A stretch of DNA of 64,000 nucleotides from Zygnema cylindricum (Eukaryota > Streptophyta > Zygnematophyceae > Zygnematales > Zygnemataceae): contig JBBHKE010002416.1 of assembly GCA_037447655.1 (NCBI GenBank), positions 22,889 through 86,888 of the forward strand, written 5' to 3'. Shown here piece after piece: positions 11,394 to 21,537 of this stretch. Made by a program: the position numbers and the translations under genes. The first letter of the stretch is position 1. Every line of letters begins with the position of its first letter. The notes beneath the pieces are model-generated. The model saw only the letters and a program-made list of their open reading frames with translations, had not been told where the DNA came from and searched no databases.

Positions 11394-12407
11394 ACATCGT
11401 TTCTATAATTAATAGTTTATCTAATTTATAAAAACTAACTCTATGATGTTGTGTTTGTATATGCCGTCTAATAAACATCCTTTTCAATAAAACTAGTTAT
11501 TTTCGTTTCATGTTTAGTGTTAGTTGTAGCCTGTGATTTATTCTGTATACTCAATTCCAAAGTGTTTTCAGTTATACTTGTTCGATTTTCAATATCGTAT
11601 GCTAACACGTGGTTGAATAATAATCCATGAAGTTCATGGTTGAATAATAATCCAAGAATTTATTACCGACGACGTCTTACACACAAAGCATGTTTACACC
11701 GTTGTTTCCAATAACAAACCTATTTTGTGAGAGTACGTACAACATATGAAACACACATCACCACGATAACCCGTTTTTGGGTTGACCCAACGAGAAATTG
11801 ACGGGCGCACACAATCGCCCATTTAGACGTGCGTCGGTGGTTACTTTGAGTGTTGAAAAACTGTTAATGGAATGAAGTAGTAAATTTAATGCCAATAGGT
11901 GGTTGTATAGTACACCGTGTGTCGCTATTGCCAATGAAAACATTTTTCCTCTGTACACGTCTCCATTTTAATTGGAGACCACCAATTGGTCTCCAATTGA
12001 AAGGTGAGAAACTTGCTTATCAATCGCAACCGTCGGATCAACAATCCGACAACTGTGCACAGAAAAAAAACATTAACACATAGCGATAAACATTAACACA
12101 TAGCGATACACGGTGTTCACTGCACATTTCTAATGGTGTAAAGTAATTATTAGCATTTAAGCGATATTAGGATCAAATAACCAAATTGGGTACATAGAGA
12201 CTCGGCAAATTTAGTCTACTCCAGTAAATAGTGCTACTAATAGGAGTAATTTATGATTTTCGATTCAAAAAAAGCCGCGACCAAACTATTGCTGTTACCT
12301 TTACAGTAGACTGCCCATTTCTATTAGAGGTAAGAAATTATTTGTGTATATGCGAAAGTATTTGTGTAAATGCGAAATTAGTAGTGATGACACTGATTTA
12401 AAGTAAG

Positions 12408-12560
12408 GACTCATAACCAGTTTCAATTCACTCCCTCATGGAATGTTATTAACACTATTTTATGGTTTAAAGAAAAGTCAAAAGAACTCATAACCAGTTT
12501 CATTTCACTCCCTCAAAGAATGTTATTATCACTATTTTATGTTTTAAATAAAAGTCAAAT
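12408..12560. repeat. 76-bp tandem duplication
   Basis: Two adjacent copies (about 12408-12483 and 12484-12560) share ACTCATAACCAGTTTCA, CACTCCCTCA and the ACTATTTTATG block, with scattered substitutions. Confidence 0.8.
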
Positions 12561-12640
12561 AAGGTCTCGACTGAATTAGTGCTACTAACACTAATAAAGT
12601 TGGTCAGTGTACCAGATTGTACATATTATGATGATTTGAG

Positions 12641-13192
12641 AGTAAGTTAATAAATAATCAATTTCAATTTAGTGTATATAATAATAATAAGTACAACAAT
12701 AATAATCACCGGAATAATAATTAACTGTCGTGATATGACTTACTGTAATCGTATCATAACAAATATAATAATACGACCATAACAAAACTAACTATAATAA
12801 CCATATCTACAGTAAAAATAACTGTAATAATAAAAAATGCTACTAATAACAACAACAATATTAATAAACTTAAACAATAATAAGTAAACTAGTTATAATA
12901 ATAATAAGTAAAATAGTAATAATAATAATAATAACAACTGTACCAATGAGAAGTACATTAGTAATCATAATTACAACTGTAGAGTTAGTTAATTAATAAT
13001 CAATTTCAATTTAGTGTATATAATAATAATAAGTACAACAATAATAATCAACGGAATAATAATTAACTGTCGTGATAATATGATTTACTGTAATCGTATC
13101 ATAATAAATATAATAACATAACCATAACAATACTAACTACAATAACCATAGCTACAGTAATAATAACTGTACTAATAACAAATGCTACTAAT
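12641..13192. repeat. Direct repeat of about 210 bp separated by about 130 bp of AAT-rich DNA
   Basis: Copies at about 12641-12850 and 12982-13192 share ATCAATTTCAATTTAGTGTA, the following AATAATAATAAGTACAAC, ATTAACTGTCGTGAT, and the ACAGTAA...TAACTGTA blocks. Differences are point changes and small indels. The spacer is also AAT microsatellite, so this probably arose by slippage or unequal exchange. Confidence 0.8.
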
Positions 13193-13941
13193 AATAATCA
13201 CTGGAATAATCACAATAAACCCTAAAAACCCATGAAACAACCCTAATAATAATAATTAATATGGTCAACCGTGACCGTTTTTTTTGTGATTTTAAAGATA
13301 GAGAAGAGGGAAAGGAGGAGGAGAGAAGAGATAATAGTCAGACCGTGTGGAACTTTAATCGTAGATTTACGTCCGTACCACCATTCAAAAAAAAAATGAC
13401 CTCCGTATGACATAATAAGGATAAGAGTGAAGAGAGAGGAGGGAGGGAAGAGAAGAGGGGAGAGAAGAGAGTAGAGAGGGGACAGGTCAGGCAAAAGAGA
13501 TACCGGATGGAGATTTAACCGTAAATTTACTTCTATACCACCATTTTACATCCAAAACTTTCCATAAATAATTAAAAACCCAGACTTTTTACATGCACAT
13601 TCTATTTTATAACCATATCACAACTTTATACATTAAAAAATAAAAAATAAATAAAAAACCCAATGGAGACAAAACAATTTACAAAAAGGCAAATAAGAAG
13701 TACGGTATAATTTTAACGAAAAAAAACGACAAAACGATAAAATAGACTGTACCATAAATTCAACAAAAAAACAAAAAAGAACAGCACAAACAAGCAGATA
13801 AAATATTTATAGTAAAATGTAATTAAACATAAAAGGTTAAAGCAAGATTTTTGCCCCAATTGTATATGGAATCCAAGTTCAACAATTACAAATAAAGGGT
13901 ATATCTCTACTCACTACATCGTAATTCCTATACTATTCCTA

Positions 13942-15376
13942 CTAACTCCTAAAATAACCAGTGATTGCACGTAACTCTTCTAATTTTTGGAAAGGACTCA
14001 ACCTTCGTTGAAATTCTTTTTCATTCAGTCCGTCTTTCGAAATTGGTTCAGTTATTATAAATAAAGCCTCTTTAAGCTCTGTTGTGCTCCCACTAAACTT
14101 CTCTATTTTAAGTCTTTCTACAAAGTTTACACTTTTTGTTAAATCCCACCCTGGAACAATCATTAGCTTTTCAACACATTGTAAAATTCTGAGACAACGA
14201 CTCCACTTCTTCCCCTCTCCCTTTGCCCTTACTATGAATTTACATCCTTTTTTTGATTTGTATTTTTCTGTTTCAGTTATATCAAATAATAACTTTATAG
14301 CAGGGTGGCCATTCAATCCATAATGGTACTCGTTGAATATAGATTCCACCTTGACATCAGACTCGTGGCTTTGTAGGGTGTATCCTTCCCAATTGGCCCA
14401 ATCTAAAGGAAATGCACTTAGTGAGACATAAGGTGGGGTCAAAATTTGTGAGGAATGAACAGAAGGAATAGTGGCATCGGTAGATGTAGAACAGTGGGAA
14501 GGAGATGTTGTGGGATGAACGGGGGGAATAGTGGCATCGATAGATGTAGAATGGTGGGAAAGAGATGTTGTGGGATGAACGGGGGGAATAGTAGCATCGG
14601 TAGATGCAGAATGGTGGGAAGGAGATGTTGTGGAATGAATAGGGAGAAGTGAGATACCGGTAGAAGCTGAAGGTTGCGACAAAGAAGGTGTGGCCTGAAA
14701 AGGGTGGAGAGGGACACTAGTAAATATAAAACGTTGAGAAAAGGAAGGTGTTGGTTGGGAAGAACACATTGGTGCAAAAGGGGGAAATGAAAAATGTGGT
14801 AGATTTGTAGATGAAGAGGGAGGAGGAGGGTGAGGGGTAGGACAAGGGGGAGGGGAAGAGAATGGATGTGAAGAAAAGGAAAATGGTTGCATAAAAGGTT
14901 GTGTCGAGCCTAAAAGTATTGACTCAATCCTCGAAAACCCACCATGAAATTGGCGTTGTGTTATCGTGAGCCTTGTGTCAATCATCGCAATACACGTTTC
15001 CTACTTTTTGCCCATATTTTCTATAATATTTTCTAGTTCATTTATTCTTCCTATGAGTGGTGGAATAGAGTCAACTGCGAGTCTCAACGCGCGGAGTCCA
15101 TCTTTGACCTCCTCTAAAATTGGATTGTCGGCAATAAGGGACCTTTCGTCATTCTTCTCGTCCATTCGATGCACCGCTTCCGCGAAACTTTGCCATTCCG
15201 GACCACATTCTTCTAATATAGTAAAAAAAAACGAAGTGGTAAAGTATGCATGGTCCGGAAAATCCTTTTGCATAAGTGCAAGATCTTGCCATATGGTTCG
15301 GCGAACGTTGCTGGTTAGTAACTCGAGGAATTTTTGGGCCGAAATATCTCGAGTTTTGTCACTTCCACGTAAATTC
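13942..15376 (-). CDS. Unrecognised protein with Pro/Ser/Thr repeat region; one in-frame TAG
   Basis: I do not recognise this gene. The frame opens after a plausible acceptor (TGTGATGCATAG at about 15377-15388 on the minus strand), so 15376 is probably an exon start and an upstream exon is unseen. The first 125 codons are helical and charged (AQKFLELLTSNVRRTIWQD, then DEKNDERSLIADNPILEEV) and end in MGKK followed by TAG at 15003-15001. The same frame then continues without a break for about 350 codons: a Pro/Ser-rich stretch, five units of a 20-residue repeat (ASTDATIPPVHPTTS), and a C-terminal domain with aromatic and charged residues (FPLDWANWEGYTLQSHESD, KKWSRCLRILQCVEKLMIVP) ending at 13942. 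Either TAG is a nonsense mutation, or it lies in a small intron starting GTAGGA. The conserved-looking flanks suggest one protein of about 480 residues. Confidence 0.5.
14461..14760 (-). repeat. 60-bp coding minisatellite
   Basis: The 60-bp period starts at about 14461, 14521, 14581, 14641 and 14701. The first three units are close copies (GAATAGTGGCATCG core) and the last two are diverged. The period is a multiple of three, so the repeat keeps the frame and gives a 20-residue Ser/Thr/Pro/His repeat in the protein above. Confidence 0.9.
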
Positions 15377-15409
15377 CTATGCATCACAAAACATGATAAC
15401 ATAAGTTAA

Positions 15410-15949
15410 AAAAATAGAAAAGAAATCCTCGTGATTCGTGAACATAATGTTTTGAATACTTTAGAGAATCAATATTTGCACTCTCTCCATTTCGAAGGTC
15501 ATCTACACATGTCAAGTATTTCAATCTTCACGACACCCAACGGATTGCATCAAAATTATATTTTTATTGCATCACAACCACAAAGGGGGTTACGGAGGTA
15601 GCAACAATAATGTGATTGGACATACTCTACCATATCTATAATTCTCTAACCACTACAAACTAACAAGGTGCCCTCCCCTATTTTTCCCTCTTTCCCAAAT
15701 ATTCACTAAGTTATAATATACGGGTTGAATTTCACTAGATTTATAAAGTTGTATGAATTCTAAGAATTTAGATACTCCATCTCGCTATATCTTAAATTCT
15801 GGGTGAAAAAGACAAATCGTTCCTTGTCCCTCTATCCCTATATCCATCATTTTTACTCCTATGTTGAACCCTCACTCCCCGCCTCAATGTCTTTCCGCCC
15901 ATGAACCGCCGGTGTGCAGGCGACTGGGGTGACCCGGCGCCTGTCATAA
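15410..15949. other. Non-coding stretch, nothing identified
   Basis: AT-rich to mixed sequence upstream of the minus-strand gene and before the minisatellite. I see no reading frame with coding character, no terminal repeats and no RNA gene. A first exon of the 13942-15376 gene may lie here but I could not place it. Confidence 0.4.
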
Positions 15950-16120
15950 GCCAGCGAAGAGCCGGCGACAGTGACGAGCCGGTGACAAGTCGGCAACAGT
16001 GACGAGCCGGTGACAGTGACGAGCCGGTGACAAGTCAGCTACAGTGACGAGCCGGCGACGAACCGACCACGAACCTGCGACGAGCCGGCGATGAGGTGGT
16101 GACGAGCCGGCGACGACGCA
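15950..16120. repeat. GACGAGCCGG minisatellite
   Basis: Degenerate repeats of GTGACGAGCCGGTGACA with variants (ACAAGTCGGC, GCGACGA) occur about eight to ten times. Unit length varies between roughly 9 and 17 bp. GC content is much higher than in the flanks. Confidence 0.8.
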
Positions 16121-16137
16121 AATTCATACATCACCAG

Positions 16138-18310
16138 ATTTTTTTTCCCCGGCTCTTCCAAACTCCCTTCCCTTCCCTATTTTCCACCTCTTTGCTTCCT
16201 CCCGATCTACCGCGCTATCTCCCTCCCTCCCTCAATTTTTTTAGCCATCCCTTTTCTATTTCCCCCTTTTCTCATTCCCCTCGATCTGCAGCTCTATCTC
16301 CCTCCCTCCATTCATTTTTTTGGCCCTCCCTTCATCCTCTTTTCACCCCCCATTGCCCCTCTGTCCCACCCGTAATTTCTCCACCTATGCCACTCTGTAT
16401 CCCTCTCTCCCCATAATTTTCTTCCCCTTCCCACAACCTTCTTTCTCCACCTCTATCTCTCCGACTCGTTAACTCTTTCTTCCTCTCCCTCTCCCCTCCC
16501 CCTTTTAGTCCCTCTTTTTACTCTTCCATCCTTTCCTCTTCCCCCTTCTCCTCCTCTTCCCCCACCTCCTCCTCTACCCTCACTCCTCTCTCCATGAGAC
16601 TCCATCTCTCTCTATCCCTCCATCTTTCCCTCTTTCTCTCTCTCTCTCTCCCTCCCTCTCCCCCTCTCCATCCTTCTCCATCTCTATCTCTTCCACTCTC
16701 CCATTTTCATCTTTTTCCTCCCACTCTTCTCCATTCTCCCCTTCGGCCTCTCTTTCCCTCCTCTTCCCCCTCTTCCCCTTACCCCATTTCCCCCTCGTGT
16801 ACTCTCTTAAACCCTCTCTCCCAATTCCTCCAAAACCCTCTTTATATATCTCCATCTAATCCCCCTCATCTCTCGGTTGTGCTTTCATTCTCTCTCCCTC
16901 TCCTCCTCTTTTTTCCACTTCCACTCCCTCGTTTTCTCCCTCCCTTTCTTCCTTTCTCCCTCCTTTTCCCTTGTCAACCTTATCCCTCTCTCCCTCCATC
17001 TCTCGCTCTTCCTCCCCCTCTTCACGACATCTCCCTTTTTTTCTCTCTCCCTCTCCCCCTCTCCATCCTTCTCCATCTCTATCTCTTCCACTCTCCCCCT
17101 TTCATCTTTTTCCTCCCTCTCTTCTCTATTCCCCCCTTCAGCCTCTCTTTCCCTCTTCTTCCCCCTCTTCCCCTTACCCCATTTACCCCTTTTGTACGCT
17201 CTTGAACCCTCTCTCCCATTTCCTCCAACACCCTCTCTATCTATCTCCATCTTTCCCCCCTCATCTCTCGGTTGTGTTTTCATTCTCTCTCCCTCTCCTC
17301 TTCTTTTTTCCACTTCCAATCCCTCATTTTCTCCCTCCCTCTCTTCCTTTCTCCCTCTTTTCCCCCCTTCAACTCTATCCCTCTCTCCCTCTATCTCTCG
17401 CTCTTCCTCCCCCTCTTCCCGGACATCTCCATTTTTTTCTCCCTCCCTCTCCCCCTCTCCATCCTTCTCCATCTCTATCTCTTCCACTCTCCCCCATTCA
17501 TCTTTTTCCTACCTCTCTTTTCCATTCCCCCCTTCGGCCTCTCTCTCCCTCCTTTTCCCCTTCTTCCCCTTACCCCATTTCCCCCTCTTGTACTCTCTTC
17601 AACCCTCTTCCCCATTTCCTCCAACTCCCTCTCTATCTCTCTCCATCTCATCCCCCCCATCTCTCGGTTGTGCTTTCATTCTCTCTCCCTCTCCTCCTCC
17701 CTCTTCCACTTCCACTCCCTCATTCTCTCCCTCCCTCTTTTCCTTTCTTCCTCCTTTCCCCCTTTCACCTATTTCCCTCTCTCCTTCTATCTCTCGCTCT
17801 CCCTCCCCCTCTCTCCCGACCTCTATCATTTTTTCTCCCTCCCTCTTCCCCCCTCCCATCTTCTCCATCTCTATCTCTTTCACTCAACTCCTTTCACCTT
17901 TTATTCTCCTTTCACCTATCGGTTGTGCTTTCATTCTCTCTCCCTCTCCTACTCTCTTTTCCATTTCCACTTCCTCATTTTCTCTTTCCCTCTCTTCCTT
18001 TCTCCCTCCTCCCTTCCGTCGCCCCCTTCATCTTCTTCCCTCTCTCCCTCCCTCTCCCCCTCTCTCTCCCCTTCTTCCCCTACCTCCCACCGTTCTTCTC
18101 CATCTCTCTCTCCCTTTGTCTCTTCTCCCCCACCTCCCTCTCCCAACTCATTTCCCTCCCTCTCCCCCTTTTTTCCTCCACCTCTCTCACCCCCTCTCTC
18201 ATTCTCTCTATCTCCCTCTATCTCTCCCTCCATTTTTTTCTTTCTCTCTCCCTCTTTATCCCTCCCTCTGTGCCTCTCTCCATTTGCCTCTTCTCCTTCA
18301 TTTCCGATAA
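16138..18310. repeat. 2.2-kb pyrimidine-rich satellite with 395-bp higher-order repeat
   Basis: The plus strand is almost wholly C and T (CTCTCCCTCC-type). A landmark, TCTCGGTTGTG followed by CTTTCATTCTCTCTCCC, recurs at 16871, 17266, 17662 and in partial form at 17917, spaced 395, 396 and 255 bp. The copies between landmarks are alignable (TTCATC-TTTTTCCTCC, CTTCCCCTTACCCCATTT blocks), so this is a true higher-order repeat and not just simple sequence. A C/T-only strand cannot contain stop codons, so the long open frames here on both strands are artefacts. Confidence 0.9.
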
Positions 18311-19487
18311 CCAATTGCCAAAGATGGACGACCTCTCGACGAAGATGCTTAACCTCTCGCTGAATTTTGACGATCTTTTGCAATAAATCCTTGAGAGTTA
18401 TACCTCCTTCTTTTGGTCGAGGATCCGATTTTTGTGGAGAACCCCTACGTCTCGTCGGTTAGGGCATCGAATTAGGACGAGGAATCCTAACAATGTCTCT
18501 TAGGCGAATTTGTCGCTCATCTTTTTTACGACCCCGAATACGCTTTAAACCTTCTCCCTAGCCTTAATGAGAGCTTGGACCTCTGGCGTCGCCTCACACT
18601 TGCGGAGAATGCTGGAGAGCCACGGATCCCAGATATGGTGTGCCCGCAGTTATTCGGGCACATTGAGCTTATATACACCCTTTCGACGGATAATCCAAGA
18701 GAGACTGGTGTTTACTATATCGAATTGTGTAAATACTGCAAATGATGGTTTATTGTCATCTGAAGACTTGAACATCCAAGTTGGATGTGCAGGCAAGTCA
18801 GACGAAATGGTAAAGGGTTCCGCCCTGGATTGATTGTTGCTTAAGCCACTAGCCCCTTCGATATTCTTGCACTTCCATTTTGGAGGCCAATCCTTGGGGT
18901 CTATGAAATGGCCGGGGTAAAGAAAAAAGGCATCCATTGCTTCATGTTGCCCTATTGGTGCACATAAGATGTATCTCTTTTGGCCTAGGATGTACACGCA
19001 AGACCCCTTCTTGGTTCCCAAGTGCTAATGATAAGTGTTGATAGGGTCTTGAAGTTGCCACCCCCAACACTTCATCCCCAATAGTATACACATCTTCTTC
19101 GTGCCCCTCCGTACTTTCGGGTGATTGATTGTCTTCCGTAGAGGCTTCCCCCTCGAATTTGTTAACCTTTATATCCCCCTCTGAGGTGTGCTCGGTAACA
19201 CCACACTCCTCCGATGGTTCGTCCCCATCGACAATGGGTTCTTCCACCGAGTGGTCGGATGGCTCGTATTCGGCATTGTCCTTGCTGTTGTCCCTATCTA
19301 ATGGCACTAAATCATATTCAAACTCTAAGGGTTTGGAAGAAGGTATTCTCCTCATTTTCGGTTGTGTCTCTACAAACCGCGGTCCACTTGTCTCCCTTTT
19401 TTCCTCTAGAATTGCGAGAACGGGTTGTATTTCTGGGCGCGGTTTAGTGGTGCGCTGATTTGCGGATCGATTCGACGAAAAATCCAT
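18311..19487 (-). pseudogene. Gene C copy 1: unrecognised duplicated gene, acidic N-terminus and coiled coil
   Basis: I do not recognise the family. The ATG at 19487 opens a polar, acidic segment (MDFSSNRSANQRTTKPRP, PLEFEYDLVPLD, EPSEECGVTEHTSEGD). After a probable short intron near 19030-19080 a second segment follows with an ordered character: GSCVYILGQKRYILCAPIG, DAFFLYPGHFIDPKDWPP, SSDDNKPSFAVFTQFDIV. It is interrupted by a TAA after NVPE at about 18650, then resumes as LRAHHIWDPWLSSILRKCEA and stops again after KAREKV. A last in-frame part, KDLLQKIVKIQREVKHLRRE, looks like a coiled coil and runs into the pyrimidine satellite, where any E/R/K-rich tail is composition only. The copy at 56.9-58.2 kb shares the whole plan but carries different stops, so the ancestor was probably a working gene. 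Confidence 0.6.
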
Positions 19488-20117
19488 GGCGGCGATGTAA
19501 GTTTCGAAGTGTTAGAGACACGTAAACAGAGGAGAGTGGAAGAATGTTCAACGTACCTTTATGACGTACGCAGGGTTATAAAATGTTACTGACGTAAAAA
19601 TTTCAAGTAGAGTATGAACAAGTCGTACGATAATTTAATTCTAAGTCGCGTTCGAAGCGCGCGATATGTAAATAAAAGCTATATCGCGATTCAAAAGAAA
19701 GGCAAGAACGAAGGTCACAAACTGAATTTCATTTAAAACCGCGTACGAAATTTTACATCGTTTCACTTTGCGTCTTGCTCCAAATCGCTATGAAACTTCA
19801 CTTTGTTTAACGGTGCATCGCAATTCAAATTAGACGCTCGCATTTGTACATTTTGGCGTACAATGCTAATTAAATCGGTAAGGCGATCTAAGCCGTTTGG
19901 CGCGCATATGATCAAATTCAAAATTGAAAATTATGCGTCTCTTACCAAATCCCCTACATTCACAATGTGGAGCCGCCTCGGCGCCACTTCGGCGCAGCCA
20001 CCACCTCGTCACCGCCGCCACCTCACCACCTCCGCCACCGCGGCACCGCTGCCATTCTCTTATATAATTTTTTATTATTCCTATGTTTTGTCCCTATTTA
20101 TTTTGTCTTGCAGGATA
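18311..20117. repeat. Segmental duplication, copy 1
   Basis: Homologous to 56880-58900, including gene C, its promoter-proximal DNA (CGTACCTTTATGACGTACG, then GTCGTACGATAATTTAATTC) and a GCC/CCACCTC-rich block at 19968-20055. Similarity also continues leftward into the pyrimidine satellite. Similarity stops near 20117, just after TTATTTTGTCTTGCAG. Confidence 0.85.
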
Positions 20118-20365
20118 AATTAAAAAGCACGATGGTAAACCATTTGAGTCTGGGGGTACACAAGGGGGGGCATGACCAACATGGAAAAATACCAATAAAA
20201 AACAAAAAGAGCGACGAGAACACAAAAAAAAAGAAGCAACAACAAGGAAAATAAAAGCACCCTAACTCAAAATGAAAAGCACGGTAACTCACAAAAACAA
20301 AACTACAAACCCTAACCCCAACCCTAACTCAATTAAAAAGCTACGAAAAACAACCCCGTAAGCCG
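19488..20365. other. Upstream DNA of gene C copy 1 and unassigned spacer
   Basis: 19488-20117 is shared with the second gene C copy and probably holds its promoter on the minus strand. 20118-20365 is A-rich with no gene; it contains a short telomere-like CCCTAACCCCAACCCTAA at 20310-20327, two bases from a perfect repeat of CCCTAA units. Confidence 0.5.
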
Positions 20366-21395
20366 TGAAATTCTGTGTCTTCCATTGGACTAAATAATAC
20401 AGGAAGCCTCTAGATAGTATTTAACTAACCCACTTCAAACCACAACCACTGCTGTCCAGGAAGGCAAAATGACTGTTTCATTGCACCTCTATGCAGCCTG
20501 GACTCCCTTGAGTCTGTAGAAAAAAGAATCACTGAAAACGGCCAACCAGCCGATAAGTTAAGAGGCACTAAAAATGCCAATTTGTACAAACTCTCAAAGG
20601 GAGAGGTGACTACCTACCAAAATTTTCAAGTCCTGATTCCCTCTAATAACTTTTATCTACTAAAGTACGGACCAATCAGATTACTGTACCGTACCAAAAA
20701 GTACTACTGCCGGTGTACCTTTTGTACGGTCTATGTACGACAAGGTTATTAAGCGGACGCGTGTCTGCATTTCACTCGTCCGTACATTCCTCGGAATTCC
20801 CATGACTGAATTTCATCTCTCCACGTGGCTCCAGGTCATGCCACGTCACAAAACGCCAAACTGATAATTTCGGGATTTTGGCGATGATGTGCGCCGTTGG
20901 ATTTTCAGCGAGACGCAATCTTAGCCGTTATAAATACTTGAGCGATATTTGTTTCAAAAATGCGCGATATCCGTTTTTAAAATAATCGTACTTTGTACTT
21001 TCATAAAACTGTATCTATGCATGCCGTATACAGTTTTAGTTAAATGGATTTTGTTCTCCCCTTAATATATATATATATATCTATCACATACTATAGCATT
21101 TAGCATTGTTCCTAGTCTAATAGGATAAAGCAGACCGCTATCGACCAACTTGACGAATCGCAGGTACCGGGATCAAATCCCGGGTCCGTCACGTATATTT
21201 TTAGTAACCAACTAAAAATAACTGCCTGTTGAACTAAGGCAGCCATGGATGAACCACCCTCTCTATCCTTCAGTGACTACAACAAGTATGGGGGCTAGAG
21301 AGAGGAGGTGGAGGCAGGCTGCCGGTCCTTTTCTTTTCCTTTATCCTAACAAATTTAAACCTAGAAAATACTCTAGAAACCTATTAATTTCAACA
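20366..21395 (-). repeat. Left (3') LTR of A1, family A
   Basis: 1030 bp, starting TGAAATTCTGTGTC and ending ATTTCAACA. Homologous to 32233-32933 plus 39382-39716 and to 42380-43649. A polypurine tract (minus strand CTAGAAAATAAGGGGAG, 21396-21412) follows directly, which identifies it as the 3' LTR. Confidence 0.9.
21113..21191 (+). other. tRNA-like module inside LTR-A, antisense to the element
   Basis: TAGTCTAATAGG at 21113-21124 fits a pol III A box or D-arm, and GGGATCAAATCCC within 21167-21183 fits a B box or T-arm: a 5-bp stem CCGGG/CCCGG with a 7-base ATCAAAT loop. The same module is at 39434-39512 and 43367-43445 in the other LTR-A copies. No matching acceptor stem is visible, so it is tRNA-derived or tRNA-like, not a tRNA gene. 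Confidence 0.5.
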
Positions 21396-21537
21396 CTCCC
21401 CTTATTTTCTAGTCTAATTTTAATTTTTCTTTCAACCCACACTTTTCCCGACAATATTTTAATTTAGGAGAGGGCGCAGGTTTGGTCATCATGTCAGCCA
21501 CCATTTCTTCATCAAGTCTATACACAATATTTAAAAT

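Larger units (their letters stand above)
11399..13941. other. AT-rich intergenic DNA with local duplications
   Basis: I see no convincing gene. The stretch 12640-13250 is dominated by AAT/ATA triplets. A 20-bp unit, AAACATTAACACATAGCGAT, occurs twice near 12068-12107. Larger duplications are listed separately. Near 13260-13560 two similar blocks each end in a TTTAC...TACCACCATT motif (13366-13385 and 13527-13546). Confidence 0.5.

Noticed and set aside
14910-15004. A 95-base intron removing the in-frame TAG
   Set aside because: GT at 15004-15003 and AG at 14911-14910 exist, but joining them changes the frame of the following repeat domain.
16096-18386. Very long open frames (up to about 480 codons) on both strands
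   Set aside because: The plus strand is nearly all C and T, which cannot form stop codons in any frame, and its complement is nearly all G and A. All frames are open at once and the products are Ser/Leu/Pro or Glu/Arg/Gly simple sequence.
21113-21191. A functional tRNA gene
   Set aside because: A- and B-box motifs are present but no 7-bp acceptor stem or clean anticodon arm can be drawn, so I list it only as tRNA-like.
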